Assembly (NCBI GenBank): GCA_025558095.1
Contig: JAIVFI010000034.1
Location: forward strand, 1 to 64,000
Source: Hyaloraphidium curvatum
Taxonomy: Eukaryota > Monoblepharomycota > Hyaloraphidiomycetes > Hyaloraphidiales > Hyaloraphidiaceae
DNA: 64,000 nucleotides
Direction of reading: 5' to 3'
The notes below the pieces were generated by a model. The model did no database searches and was not told the origin of the DNA. It saw nothing but the letters and a program-made list of their open reading frames with translations. Both the position numbers and the translations under genes were made by a program. Shown here piece after piece: positions 30,945 through 42,373 of the stretch. The number at the start of each line of letters is the position of its first letter. Position 1 is the stretch's first letter.

Positions 30945-31884
30945 TTCTGCGTTCGGTTGTGCGGGAGACGGAGGGACCCTGAGTCCGAAGGGAGCGGGGT
31001 GCGGGCGCCAGGGCCCTTGGCGGTCGGTGGCGCCACTGGTTAGCACTGTGCGTCGCCACTTCCAAAGAACGAGAGAGGAAGCGGGTTCCGCGTAGTTGAC
31101 TTCTCTGAACATTGCATGGCCAGATGCTCGTGTCTCCCGGTGAAAGCCAATCTTATCAACCTGGGAGCTTCAGAGTCCCTGCATTTCGGTGGGCTCAAGG
31201 AACAAGATGCATCCCATTTGCTTGATGCTTGTGGAAGCTCCGATTTGCTGCCAGTGTCCCTCAGGAATGGGACGTGCGGAATGCATATTGGCGCACTCAC
31301 GCGGGACCCTGCCCAGCGACCCCTCTCAACTTCGAAGCGGCGGCGCGCCCCCGGGCCAAGCGGAACCACAGAAAACGCCTTTACCGCACCCGATTTCGTT
31401 TGAGTTGATACTGGCGTTTGGTTTCAAAGGAGTGGGTGGGTAACGTCGACCCTCGGTCCAGAACCAGGGGAAAGGTGACTCGCCCGGGGGAAAACAGGGG
31501 ACCGCTTCTCTGCCTCCATAATCCCCGAACCGGCGATCGTTGTTGCCTCTGCTGATATTGTTGGCCACCGGGGGCCGCCCCGTCCGGGGTCTCGGCCGTT
31601 GCCGCCCGATCGGGCCGCCCGTCCGTTTTGCCGATCTCGATCTGCCATCTGCCCATCTGAAGCCCCCGGTCCCGCGAAGCCCCTCGATCCCTGTGCGGCC
31701 GGACCCCGGGGATAGGTCCAGACCCGTCCCCCGCGTGACTCCTGGTCGTGCGTGCCCAGCAGCTGCCCGCAAAGTGCGCCGATTCGTCGGGCAGCGCTCG
31801 ACCCCACAGCCGCGAGCCCGCGGTTGACGTGGGTGGCTGGGGTGTCCCCTTCGGCCCGCACTCCCGCCGGCTCTTTCCCCCGCG
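30945..31884. other. Long intergenic region
   Basis: About 940 bases between the divergently oriented hypothetical gene and the protein kinase gene. Only random overlapping frames were seen. Pyrimidine-rich, C-rich sequence just before the kinase ATG (31805-31884) may be its promoter and 5' leader. Confidence 0.35.
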
Positions 31885-33741
31885 ATGGCGCCCGACGCCG
31901 CCGCCGCGGAGCGCGAGGGCCGCGCGAAGAAGCGGCAGTTTGAGGCCGTCCGCACGCTCGGCAGGGGAACCTCGGGTACCGTGAAGCTCTGCCGGTTCAA
32001 ACCCACCGGGGCATTGGTGGCCCTCAAGAGCCTCGTCAAGGCGCACACGGACGGCACGGGCGCCGAGAGCTTCTGGCGGGAGGTCACGGCGCTGCGGACC
32101 GCGGGCAGGCACGAGAACCTGTGCGGTCTGCTGGACGCTTTCGAGACCTCGACGAAATACTACCTGGTGGGTGGTCCGGGCGGCAAGTGCGGCACAAGGG
32201 GGGAGCGGGTGCCGCTGTGGGAGTTTCGGAACAATATCTCGGCCGTCCCATTCGCTTGGCCGGGGCGATAGCCACGGCATGAGCGTGGGCACGCTCGGGC
32301 CAGTCGTTCCTCATTTTTCCATGGCACGTCCTGATCGCCTTTCCGACTACAGGTCCTCGAGTACTGCTCCGGGGGCGACCTCTTCAACCGCCTCGCCAGC
32401 GGAGGCGTCTTCACCGAGGCGCACGCCGCCACCTCGGTCGCCACAATCCTCAACGCCCTCCACTTCCTCCACTCGCACGGCGTGGTCCACCGCGACCTTA
32501 AGCCGGCCAACCTCCTGATGCGTGATTCGTCGCTCAACGCGGCGCTGGTGCTCGTGGACTTTGGCTCGTCGTTCGTCGGCACGGGCGTGCAGGCGTCCGG
32601 GGGCAAGGACGCCATGCAGACGCTCGCGGGGACCCCTTACTACCTCGCGCCCGAGATCGTGCGCGGCAAGCGGTACTCTTCCAAATGCGACCTCTGGAGC
32701 ACGGGCTGCATCGCGTACGAGCTGCTGGCGGGCTGCACGCCCTTCCACTACGCCAGCTCGATCCAGGACCTCTACAAGCGCATCCGCCGCGCGGACTTTT
32801 CCTTCCCCCCCGAATGCGGCTCCGACCTCGCGCGCGACTTTGTCTGCCGGCTCCTGGACCCGGACCCGCGCGCCCGGCCGACGGCGCTCGAGGCGCTGGG
32901 GCACCCGTGGATCCGGACCTACGTGCCGTCGTACTACCTCATGCTCCTCGCGCTCTTCAACCACGAGGCCGACCCGAAGATGTTCGGCCCGCCGCCCGCC
33001 AACGCGACCGACGCCCTGTTCGAGGTGTCGGACTCGGGCGTGAGCATGGAGCGCATGTCGGTCGCCGAACCCTTGCGGCAGAAGTGGGAGGACATTGGCC
33101 GGCCGGGGCCGCTGCAGGTGCCCGTGGTGGACGTGCCGGACACGTTCGTGGCGGACATCAGCTCGGCCGCGCTGCCGGTCGACCCCGCGCGGGCGCGGAG
33201 GGAGGCGGAGGAGCGGATGCTCGTCGCGCTGGAGCAGTCGGGCTTCGTGTGGACGGGGCAGATGGCGGCGGGGGTCGAACAGAGCGTGCTGGACCGGCTG
33301 GTGGAAAAGTCGGGGTTCGTGTGGTCTTCCGGATTCGGCGATTCGCTGCCGGACGAGCACGAGCACGGGAGCGGGGACGAGGATTCGGGAGGCCCGGGGG
33401 ATGCAGGAGGGCCGGGCGGGCCGGATACGGACGGCGTGTCGCGGGTCGGCAGCGACTCCACCGCCGACGCGGTATCGCGCATCGGGAGCGACACCACCGC
33501 GGACGGCATCTCCCGGATCGGCAGCGACTCCACCCGCGTGGAGCGCCGGATCGTGCGCACGGGGACCGAGTCGACCATCGCCGCCTCGGCGGTCGACGAG
33601 AGCGAGACGGACACGATACGGCGGCACCGGAAGGGGGAGAAGCACGGGCATGCGAGGGCGATCACCGTGGACAGCATGGTGTCGGAGTTTGCGGCTTTCG
33701 GGTTGGGGCGGGAGCGGCGGGAGGGGTCGAGTTCGTCGTGA
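31885..33741 (+). CDS. Serine/threonine protein kinase, CAMK-like, with Ser-rich repeats
   Basis: Two exons, 31885-32166 and 32353-33741, join to 556 residues across a 186-nt intron. Kinase motifs in order: G-R-G-T-S-G-T-V (Gly loop), A-L-K-S-L (catalytic Lys), H-R-D-L-K-P-A-N (catalytic loop), D-F-G-S-S (DFG), G-T-P-Y-Y-L-A-P-E (activation segment end) and D-L-W-S-T-G-C-I. The active-site set is complete. The C-terminal tail, about residues 430-520, holds imperfect repeats of S-R-I-G-S-D-S-T-A-D, a likely phosphorylation-rich disordered region. Related kinases phosphorylate Ser/Thr in signalling; the pathway cannot be named. Confidence 0.88.
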
Positions 33742-33949
33742 CTTGGGTGGCGCGTTGCCAGTGTAGTGCGTAGTGATCTAGCTTCACTGTTTCTGAACGG
33801 ATGGCTGGAATGGCGATGATCTGGAGCTCCGTGTGATGGCCGTCCGCCGGGAGACACCAAGGGGCGAGGCGTGCGCCACCCCTTCGCCACCTGAACCACC
33901 ACCGTCGGCCTTGCCCGCCCTATCGTTGCCCGCCCCTTCCACTCCCGCC

Positions 33950-35016
33950 ATGGCCGCCACGGCCACCGTGTCCGCCGACCTCGCCGCGCTGCCGCCCGCC
34001 GCACTGCCCGCGGCCACGGCCGACCTCGACCGCGCCGAGCGCGACCTGCGCGAGCACGGCATCTGCATCGTCAAGGACGTGCTGTCGAAGGAGCAGGTCG
34101 ACGACATCCGCGCGCTGCTGCACCGCTGCATCGCGCAGGACGCAAGGAAGCCGCAGAACGTGCGGTTCGGGCTGGACAACTCGGACCTCAACAAGCGCGT
34201 GTGGAACCTGCCCAGCCGCGACCAGGTGAAGCACGCGGGGTCCACCTCTGTTGAAGTGGCTAACCCTTCCAATGTTACTTGCTGGAACCTGCTTTCTGCT
34301 ACCAGGTGGGTCCCATGGGGCGCACGCTCCTAAAGTAGCTGACCTCATGGTTGTGGCAACAGATCTTCTGCGACCTCGTCACGCACCCCGCCGCCCTGCG
34401 CCTCGTCAAGTCCGTCCTCGGCTGGCCCTGCCTCCTCGGCAACTTCTCCGCCAACGTGGCCCTCCCCGGCGCCGACCCGGGCGTGCTGCACGCCGACCAA
34501 GTCTTTGTCGACGAGCCCTGGCCGCAGAACCCGCAGGGCTGCAACGTCGCCTGGATCTGGGACGACTACACGGAGGCCAGCGGCGCCACGCGGTTCGTCC
34601 CCAACTCGCACAGGCTCAACCGCGGCGTCAGGCCCGAGGAGGCGGACGTCATGGGCATCCCGGCCGTGTGCCCGGCGGGGACCATGGTGGTCTTCGAGTC
34701 GAGGCTGTGGCACCGCGCGGGGCTCAACAAATCCGACAAGCCGCGCGCGGCGGGGTTCGCATGGTACTCGAAGCCCATATACCGGCAGCAGGAGAACTGG
34801 TTCGTGGCCGAACGCCCAGTGGCTTTCCCCCCTCACACTCTGCCGTGCAGGTTCCTATCCCTCAACCCCCGCGTGCTCGAGGGTGCCTCGGACGAGCTCC
34901 TCACGCTGCTCGCGTACCAGACCGTCGGCTTCGGCATGGTCAACGGGCACTCGCCAATGAAGACGTCGTTCGACGAGCAGGACCCGGGCTTCTACAAGGC
35001 GGAGGCCAAGATGTGA
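33950..35016 (+). CDS. Phytanoyl-CoA dioxygenase (PhyH) family protein
   Basis: Two exons, 33950-34225 and 34363-35016, join in phase to 309 residues across a 137-nt intron. The fold's iron ligands appear as H-A-D-Q (HxD) and, about 100 residues later, the distal His in S-R-L-W-H-R-A-G with an Arg for 2-oxoglutarate two residues on. G-A-T-R-F-V-P-N-S-H is typical of the family. These enzymes are Fe(II)/2-oxoglutarate-dependent hydroxylases; substrates range from phytanoyl-CoA to small metabolites, so none is assigned. Met 33950 is preferred over the upstream Met 33833, which adds a low-complexity Pro-rich stretch. Confidence 0.82.
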
Positions 35017-35224
35017 GCGGGCGGAGGGAAAGCAGGATGTTGGTCGCGAAGCAGCGCGGTTGGATGTCGTCGGCAGCGAAGGTCAAACGCTTCGTACCGT
35101 TCGAGGTGCCGGGCTAGAGTTCGCAGGGACTTCGGTCCCCATTCACCGCGGGCGGCGCCCCGTGGCCGCCCCGTACTTCGGCCCAATCGATGCACAAAAG
35201 CCCGTAGCACGCCCGAGTTTCTTC

Positions 35225-38200
35225 ATGACATCGCCATCGCGCCCCGTGCCGGAGCTTCCCGGCCCGGCCAACCCCGGTTCGGGCGTGCTCTTCTGCCCCG
35301 CGCCGCTCTTTGCGTCTTCCGTCGGCGGCGTCTCGCCGTGCCTGCTGCAGTGGACGTCGTCGGCATTGTTGCTCCTGCTGGTGCTGGGCGGCGCGTTCGG
35401 ACCGGCCGTCTTCGGCGCGCTGCGGAAGCGGTGGGCGCTGTTCGGACGACGCGGAGCGGGATACGCCCCACTGGGCGACCACGGAGAACCGAGCGCGGTC
35501 GTCGTCGACGGTGCGGACTCGGCGCCAAGTGATGAGCGCACCAACGGCCCGGAATCGCGGGCTGTGGGCGATGTTTGGCCCGTTTCGGACCGACCGGAGG
35601 CCCTTGCCGACTTGGAACGGCCAGCCGCCACTGTGCCTGCCACTCTCGACGAAATCCGCCCCGGGGACGCCGCAGCACCCGGCAAAGGAGCGGGTCGTGG
35701 TGGTGGCGGGGCCGCCCGCGGCAAAGGACACGGAAAGGGTGGGGGTCGCGGCGGTGGTTCAGGCGGCATGGGAGGGAAGGCCGGGAAGGGGAAGTGGGCC
35801 GTGGCGGAAACTTCTTCAGGTCCCGCTCAAGCAGCTGCGAGTACCTTGGACGCGTCGACCCGCGAGGGAGGAATCCCGTTCTCCAATCCGGACCCCGCGG
35901 ACGGAGCCGTTACCGGAGGACCAGACCAGCCGCAAATGGCCTCTCCGATCCCAGGCCGGGGACGCGGTGGGCATGGCGGCGGCGGCGGTCGCGGCAAAGG
36001 CAAAGGCGCGTGGAAGAACGGCCCAAGGAAGCACGGCAAGGACTCTCCGGACCCCCGTTCCCCCATTCCGACACGTTTTCCCCTCCCCCCCGCCCCCGTC
36101 CCCGCCCTCCTCTCCCTCATCGAGAACCTCCTCCTCGCCCTCGCCGCCGCCCACGCCTTCGAGGCCGTGTATGCCGCGCAGCACGCCTTCCTCCCCGACG
36201 CCTCGGACCCCGGCCCGATCCTGCGCTGGGCGCTCAGACCGGCGTGGGCGGTGCTCCCGTGGGCGATGGGGACGACGGGGTGGGGTGGGATGTATTTGCT
36301 TTGGGTGTGGAGGCACGAGGAGGAAGTGCCGGTCGTCAAGGATGGGGTTGTGGAGGTCGAAAGCATGGAGGTGCCGCAGTACGTCGCGCGGTTCAGGCGG
36401 CACGGCCTGCATCTCGCCGCTTTGGGTCTCCTCGTCGTCGAACTGTACCACAGGGTACGTTGGCTCGGCCTGCTGGCCCGGATCGGCACGTCGCCGGGGG
36501 ACTTTGTCGCGTCATTTGGAGCCGGTTTGGCGGTGGCCGCGGGCAAGCTTGGGCTGAACTTTGCCTTCGCTGGCGGACCGGGCCCTGCTTTCCACTTTTC
36601 TGCGGGTGAGGCCCCCGACGGGCTTGCGGGAATGGGCGGCTGGCGCGCCGTCGCGGGCGATGATTGGAGGTCGGTGCCGGTTCCTCCCCTCGGCATCCTG
36701 CGTCTCATCCCCGCCGCCATCCCAGCTTCGTATTCAGCTTCTTCCTCCGCCTCTCCCTCCTCTCCTGCATCCTCCTCCTCGACGCCGCCGTCCTCCTCCT
36801 CTGCCGGCACATCCTCCCCGGCGACCCGGACCCCGAGCTCCCGCCGGACCCCGATGATCTGGACGAGGAGGGCCGTGCGATGCACGGGGTCCGCAAGAAC
36901 ATGGACAGGAGGCCCGAGGGGAGGGAGATGTGGGCCGCGTTCGGGACCGTGCTGTCGTTCGCATGGCCGGCGGGGTGGGGCGGGAGGATGGCGCTGCTGG
37001 GGTGCGTGGGGAGCTTGGTGCTGGGGAGGATCGTCAACGTCCAAGGTAAACGGAAAGTTGTGTCGGGTTCCGTCATTCTGACGTGGCGTTTCTGCCCAGT
37101 GCCGCTCGCATACAAACAGATCGTCGCCGATCTCTCCGATCCGACAAAGACCTCGCTCCCCCTCGGCCCCCTCCTCGTCTTTGCCCTCCTCAAAATCCTC
37201 CAGAACGGCGTCATGGATGCCGTCTCCTCGCTGCTCTGGGTCCCGGTCAGCCAGGGCATAACCAAGGAGGTCTCGGTCCGCCTCTTTGACCACCTCCTCT
37301 CCCTCGGCATGCGCTGGCACCTGAAGCGCAAGCCCGGCGAGATCGGCCGGATCCGCAGCCGCGGCGTGGGCGCGGTGGTCTCGGTGCTGGACACCCTCCT
37401 GCTCCGCGCGGGCCCGATCGTGCTGGATCTCGTGCTGGCCTGCGCCTACTTCTCCGCCATGTTCGACTCGGTGTTTGCCACGATCGTGTTCGGGACCATG
37501 GCGGTCAACCTGTTTGCCTCGTTCAGGATGAGCGGGCTGAGGGTGAGGCACCGCCGCGCGGCAAACCAGCTGGGCAACAAGCTCGCGTCCAAGGCCATCG
37601 ACGTTCTCGGCAACATCGAGACGGTCAAGTACTTTGGCAACGAGAGCCACGAGTCGGCCGAGTATCGCCGGGCTTTCGGGACCTTCCAATCGATGGAGCG
37701 CCGCGCGTCGCTGGCCGACGCGCTGGTCAACGTGGCCCGGGTGGCCCTGGTGCAGGCCGGGATGCTGCTCGGGGCCGTCGAGTGCGCGCGCCGGGTCGTC
37801 GAGTTCCACACGTACGCGGCCTCGGATTTTGTGCTCTACCTGACCTACGTCGGCCAGCTCTACGGGCCCATCAACCAGCTGCAGAGGCATTACCAGACGC
37901 TCAGGCAGTCTGCGATGCAGTTGGGCTCGCTGCTGGAATTGTTGGACGAGGAGCCCGAGGTGCGGGACGCGCCCGGCGCGGCCGAGCTGGATCCGGGCGA
38001 CGGCGGCCTCGAGTTCGACGCGGTGCGGTTCACCCACTTTCCCGACAACCCCAAGCGGCCTGTTGTCGTGGACGGGGTGACCGCGGCCGCGGCCCCCGGG
38101 AGGACGGTCGCGCTGGTCGGCCCGAGCGGGGGCGGCAAGACGACGCTGCTCAAGCTGGCCCTGCGGTTCGTGGACGCCACCGAGGGCACGGTCAGGGTGT

Positions 38201-38865
38201 CTGGCAGGGACGTGCGCGAGGTCACCCAGGCCTCGCTGCGGAGTGCGATCGGGGTCGTGCCGCAGGACGCGGCGCTGTTCAACGCCAGCCTGATGGACAA
38301 CATCCGGTACGGCCGGCTGGACGCGACGGATGCCGAGGTGGAGGAGGCGGCACGTTCGGCGCAGATCCACGACAAGATAACCGGCTTCGAGAAGGGCTAC
38401 GCCACGGTCGTGGGAGAGCGCGGGATGCGCCTCTCGGGGGGCGAGCGGCAGAGGGTCGCGATCGCCCGGGCGATACTTCGGAACCCGAAGGTCCTCCTCC
38501 TGGACGAGGCCACTAGCGCCCTGGACGTGCAGACGGAGAAGGCCATCCAGGAGCAGCTTCACCAGCTCAGCAAGGGCCGCACCACCCTCGTCGTCGCGCA
38601 CCGCCTCTCGACGATCGTGAACGCGGACGAGATCCTGGTCCTGGACGAGGGCCGGATCGCCGAGCGGGGCTCGTTCGAGGAGCTCCTCGCGCTCGGCGGC
38701 CTCTTCAGCAGCATGTGGCAGGCGCAGCTGCGCGATCCGGACGCGGGCAGAGCTCTGGCCAAGGAGGCGAAGGAGCCGGAGAAGCCTCTAAGCCCGGGCT
38801 TCGGGCGTGAGGAGACGGATGGTCTGCAGGTGGACGAGGACATGGGGTGGGCGGACATCGTGTGA
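35225..38865 (+). CDS. ABC half transporter, heavy-metal-tolerance (HMT1/ABCB6) type
   Basis: Three exons, 35225-36669, 36726-37045 and 37100-38865, join in frame to 1176 residues. N-terminal hydrophobic segments surround a Gly/Lys/Arg-rich insert (about residues 155-275). An ABC membrane domain follows (S-V-R-L-F-D-H-L-L-S-L, G-N-I-E-T-V-K-Y-F). The nucleotide-binding domain has Walker A G-P-S-G-G-G-K-T-T, the signature L-S-G-G-E-R-Q, Walker B V-L-L-L-D-E-A-T-S-A-L-D and the switch His in V-A-H-R-L-S-T-I. V-K-Y-F-G-N-E is characteristic of the Atm1/HMT1 group. HMT1-type proteins load glutathione- or phytochelatin-metal conjugates into vacuoles; this role is inferred from family. The Gly-rich insert makes it longer than usual. 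Confidence 0.87.
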
Positions 38866-39118
38866 TCCGAAGGCGAAAAACAGCAGTCCTGTCCTGTGTT
38901 GATTACCGGCGGCGAACAACGAAACCTAGGCATCCCCCGGGTACGTCTACCGCTGCTTTCCCGCCCGTGAATTCCGTTGGCTAGAGGGCGGATCAGGTCG
39001 ATCGAGTCGAACAGCAACTGGGGATAGACCCGTCGGGTCCAGACCGCTGACGTGAGCACCCGTCGATAGTCCATCTTCCCCCGTAGTCCACCAAGAACCC
39101 CGGCCGCAGCCCGCGGCC

Positions 39119-39964
39119 ATGCGCTCCCACCCCGTCCTCTTCCTGGCCGTTTTGCTGGTCGCCGTTTTTCAGGTCGAAGGGTGGGCGCCTGCCCGGCGGC
39201 GGCGGACGCCGGCCTGACCCCGCCCGCCGCAGCTCGCCGTACGGGTCCCTCGCCGACCCCGTCGAGCCCCGCGCGCCGAGCCGCACCCTCGTCGCGCAGT
39301 GCTCCGAGTGCCCCGACGACATCGACGTGTTCTGCGAGCCGCACGAGGCCGGCGGCGTGGCGTGCGTGCGGTACGGCGACAACATGCGGTCTCTTTACCG
39401 CCGCTACGCGGGCGACTTCGGCGACGCCTGCGACGTCGGCAACACTTGCAAGTGGGCGAATACCACCTGCTCCGGAGGCATCTGCGTGGCGTGCGGAGGC
39501 ACCGGCGAGCCCTGCTGCGCGAGCGACACCTGTTCCGAGTTCAACACCTGCTCGTCGGGTACCTGCGAGTCGTGCGGAGGTGGGTGGGCCGGGCGGTAAC
39601 CTCCCGTCCTTTCTCGTGCTGACGGGTCCCGACCCAGGCCGGGCCCAATCGTGCTGCCCTACGGGGACGAGCTGCCAAGGGACGGACATGTGCTCCTCCG
39701 GCATGGGAAACACCTGCCGCGAATGCGGCTTGCCTGACGAATCCTGCTGTGCCGACAACACGTGCTTGGCCGGAGCGGAGTGCTACATCCGCGTCTGCAA
39801 GTTTTGCGGCCGTGGGTCCTCCGCCGCCCGGTCCGCGGGTCTGTTGCTGACAAGGCCGTCGCCCCCCCTGCGCAGTCATTGGCTATCCTTGCTGCCTGAT
39901 CAAGACGCCGGAGTGTTCGTTCGGGACCTGCAACATCGGCACCCGTAAGTGCGAAAACTCGTAG
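39119..39964 (+). CDS. Secreted Cys-module protein 2 with cysteine-rich repeats
   Basis: Four exons (39119-39180, 39233-39579, 39638-39811, 39876-39964) join to 223 residues. A signal peptide is followed by the module: L-V-A-Q-C-S-E-C-P-D-D, V-F-C-E-P, G-G-V-A-C-V-R-Y and S-L-Y-R-R-Y. Then come repeats of C-x(5)-C-x(4)-C with C-G-x-x-G-E-P-C-C-A and C-C-x-x-x-x-x-C spacing, suggesting disulfide-knot units. The last three exons each begin and end in the same phase, which would let repeats be added or lost as units. Very similar to module 4 (46825-47654). Function unknown; the frame was only visible after splicing. Confidence 0.78.
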
Positions 39965-40511
39965 TAGCTTTTCTTCCTGTTGTAATATGGAAAGTGGGCA
40001 CATAAATCATCAAAGGTGCATCTACGTCGGAATCAGTATCATCCATCAGAATCGACCCAAATCGGCAGGAAGAAGTGCAGTCGGAGATGTAGACTCTTTT
40101 CCGCCGGTGACCTTTCGCCAGGGAAGAGGAGTCGAGTTACTGAAAGTGCTGAAGACGTAGCAATGATGTAGGTCGGACTCGTCTCATCCATCAAATTGAC
40201 CAAGTCCACGACGAGCAAGAGTTCGTCATCTGGGCCGGACCTCGCCCACGCGGGATGCCCAAGTGCCCGCTGCCGGCCGCGGCAGTCATGGCATGGACTA
40301 GCCGAGAACGCGATCATGGTCACGAACGGACGCAATTCCTTCGCAACGCGTTTTCATACTGTCGCGCTTGTGCATGTTTGGCCGATCGCCTCCGCCGATC
40401 GCGCGCGAGTTGTTCCGAAGTTGCGCCGTCGGCCACCAACCGAAAGCCGTTCAGGACATTCGTCTCCATTTAGCATCGTCGACGCTGCCAGGCCCTTCGG
40501 CGTTCTCCGAC
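39965..40511. other. Intergenic region
   Basis: About 550 bases with no supported gene. An open frame runs upstream of the flavoprotein start (from 40368), but its residues do not resemble the family, so it is taken as leader sequence. Confidence 0.35.
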
Positions 40512-41909
40512 ATGACTCCCCCGCGCGTTTTCGACGCGATTATCATCGGCACCGGCCAGGCGGGCCCCTCGCTCGCCGGCCGCGTGGCTTCGGCCGGCCA
40601 GCGCGTCGCCATCGTCGAGCGCCACGTCGTCGGCGGCACGTGCGTCAACACCGGCTGCATGCCAACCAAGACGCTCGTCGCGAGCGCGTACGCGGCGCAC
40701 ATGGCCCGCCGCGCGGCCGACTTCGGTGTCGTGCTGCAGGGCACCGTCGGCGTGGACATGAAGGCCGTGCACGCGAGGTCGCTCAAAATCACCATGGACG
40801 CGCGCAACGGCAACGAGAATTGGCTCAAGGGCATGCAGAACTGCGAGCTCATCTTCGGACACGCGCGCTTCGAGGGTCCCAAGACCGTGCGCGTCAACGG
40901 GGAGCTGCTGAGCGCCGAGAGGATCTTTGTCAATGTCGGCGGCCGTGCTCTTGTGCCTGACTTTCCAGGCGTTGACTCCGTGCCGTACTGGACCAACTCG
41001 TCGATCCTCGCCTCGGACGCCCTGCCGGAGCACCTAGTCGTTATCGGGGGGAGCTACATCGGACTCGAATTCGCCCAAATCTACCGCCGATTCGGCGCCG
41101 CCGTGACCGTCGTCGAGCGCGGCCCCAGGCTGGCCGGCAAAGAGGACCCCGAGGTGTCGCAGACGATAGAAGAGTTCTTCGAGGCCGAGGGGATCACCAT
41201 CCGCACCCACGCAACCTGCATCCAACTCGCCCGGAACCCGGACGGCAAGATCACCGTCGGCGTCGTCTGCGAGAAGGGAGGCCCCGACGTCGTGGGCACG
41301 CACGTGCTCCTGGCCGTCGGCCGCGTGCCCAACACCGAGGACCTGGGGCTTGACCAGGCCGGCGTCGAAACTGACCACCGCGGCTTCATCAAGGTCGACG
41401 ACTTCCTCGAGACCAACGTGCCCGGCGTCTTCGCCCTGGGCGACTGCAACGGCCGCGGCGCTTTCACCCACACAGCCTACAACGACTTCGAGATCGCCGC
41501 CGACAACCTCCTCGGCACCGCAGGCTCCACCCCGCGCCGGGTCTCGGACCGCATCCTGTGCTACGCTATGTACACGGACCCGCCGCTGGGCCGCGTGGGC
41601 ATGACCGAGACCGAGGCCCGCGCCACGGGGAGGAAGCTCAAGGTGTCGACGCGGCCCATGGCGCGCGTCGGCCGGGCCAAGGAAAAGGCCGAGACGTGGG
41701 GTTTCATGAAGATGGTTGCGGACGCCGAGACGGACGCAATCCTCGGCGCCGCGATCCTGGGGACGAGCGGGGACGAGGCCATCCAGTCGGTGCTGAACGT
41801 GATGGCCAACGGTGGGACGGCGACGAAGATGGCGCGCACGGTGCACATCCATCCGACGGTGGCGGAGCTGTTGCCCACCATCGCGGGGGACCTCAAGCCG
41901 GTGCTCTGA
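40512..41909 (+). CDS. Pyridine nucleotide-disulfide oxidoreductase, MerA/Lpd-like
   Basis: Intronless, 465 residues from Met 40512. FAD-binding G-T-G-Q-A-G-P-S, then the redox-active pair in G-G-T-C-V-N-T-G-C-M-P-T-K. NAD(P)-binding V-I-G-G-S-Y-I-G-L-E-F-A follows, then the second FAD motif V-F-A-L-G-D-C-N-G-R-G-A-F and the dimerisation domain with H-I-H-P-T-V-A-E-L. Layout and length fit class I flavoprotein disulfide reductases near mercuric reductase and dihydrolipoamide dehydrogenase. The C-terminal Cys pair of true MerA is absent, and a broad 'FAD-containing oxidoreductase' call is safest. Lack of introns among intron-rich neighbours fits a bacterial origin but does not prove it. Confidence 0.87.
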   Translation: MTPPRVFDAIIIGTGQAGPSLAGRVASAGQRVAIVERHVVGGTCVNTGCMPTKTLVASAYAAHMARRAADFGVVLQGTVGVDMKAVHARSLKITMDARNGNENWLKGMQNCELIFGHARFEGPKTVRVNGELLSAERIFVNVGGRALVPDFPGVDSVPYWTNSSILASDALPEHLVVIGGSYIGLEFAQIYRRFGAAVTVVERGPRLAGKEDPEVSQTIEEFFEAEGITIRTHATCIQLARNPDGKITVGVVCEKGGPDVVGTHVLLAVGRVPNTEDLGLDQAGVETDHRGFIKVDDFLETNVPGVFALGDCNGRGAFTHTAYNDFEIAADNLLGTAGSTPRRVSDRILCYAMYTDPPLGRVGMTETEARATGRKLKVSTRPMARVGRAKEKAETWGFMKMVADAETDAILGAAILGTSGDEAIQSVLNVMANGGTATKMARTVHIHPTVAELLPTIAGDLKPVL

Positions 41910-42009
41910 GGACTGGGATCTTGGCGGGAGCCGGGCGGGGCAGGATCAAGTCGAAGGAGATCATTTTCATTTCCAGAGCTTTTTGTTTTGGTGACTGCAA
42001 CTAGAAACA

Positions 42010-42345
42010 TCAAAGCTCCGGACAGAAAGTCTCCACAGTAGCCCGCCCGAACAAACCCACCCCCCCGATGGTGACGGCCGTCGCTGCCAACACCCTCAGG
42101 AACCCGTAGTCAACAATCATCCCGAACAGCGTCGCCCTGAACAGCTTAGGTTTCTCGACAAAGTTCGCAAGCACCCGGGCGGGGCGGTGAAGGGCAACGA
42201 CAGCGAGAGTGTGTGTAATGAGGACAGCGAGAGTGTGGTGGCGTTCTAAGGAGGAGTCCCGTCTCCAAAAAAAACAACCCGACAGCAAAGTACAAACTCC
42301 GTCTGATTCGCAAGCCCAGCTGACCGCGCCGACTGCGAACGCCAT
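42010..42345 (-). CDS. Possible small membrane protein, uncertain
   Basis: Not recognised. The C-terminal part of this open frame has a hydrophobic segment (F-L-R-V-L-A-A-T-A-V-T-I-G-G-V) followed by a short polar tail. A first exon M-A-F-A-V-G-A could splice (donor gtcagc) to L-F-R-A-T-L-F-G at about 42150, giving a protein of about 55 residues with one membrane span. Size and layout recall small mitochondrial membrane subunits, but I cannot assign one. It lies between two plus-strand genes, and its start would be within about 30 bases of MYND copy I. Confidence 0.25.
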   Translation of the reverse strand: MAFAVGAVSWACESDGVCTLLSGCFFWRRDSSLERHHTLAVLITHTLAVVALHRPARVLANFVEKPKLFRATLFGMIVDYGFLRVLAATAVTIGGVGLFGRATVETFCPEL

Positions 42346-42373
42346 TCCATAACATTCTTACCCGTTGGAGACC

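Noticed and set aside
34804-34850. A second intron in the PhyH gene (gtggcc...tgcag)
   Set aside because: Removing it breaks the frame, whereas the unspliced reading is open and plausible to the stop at 35016.
35827-38601. A 924-residue open frame antisense to the ABC transporter
   Set aside because: It has no domain, is rich in Arg/Pro/His, and mirrors the coding strand's third-position GC. The sense strand has all ABC motifs.
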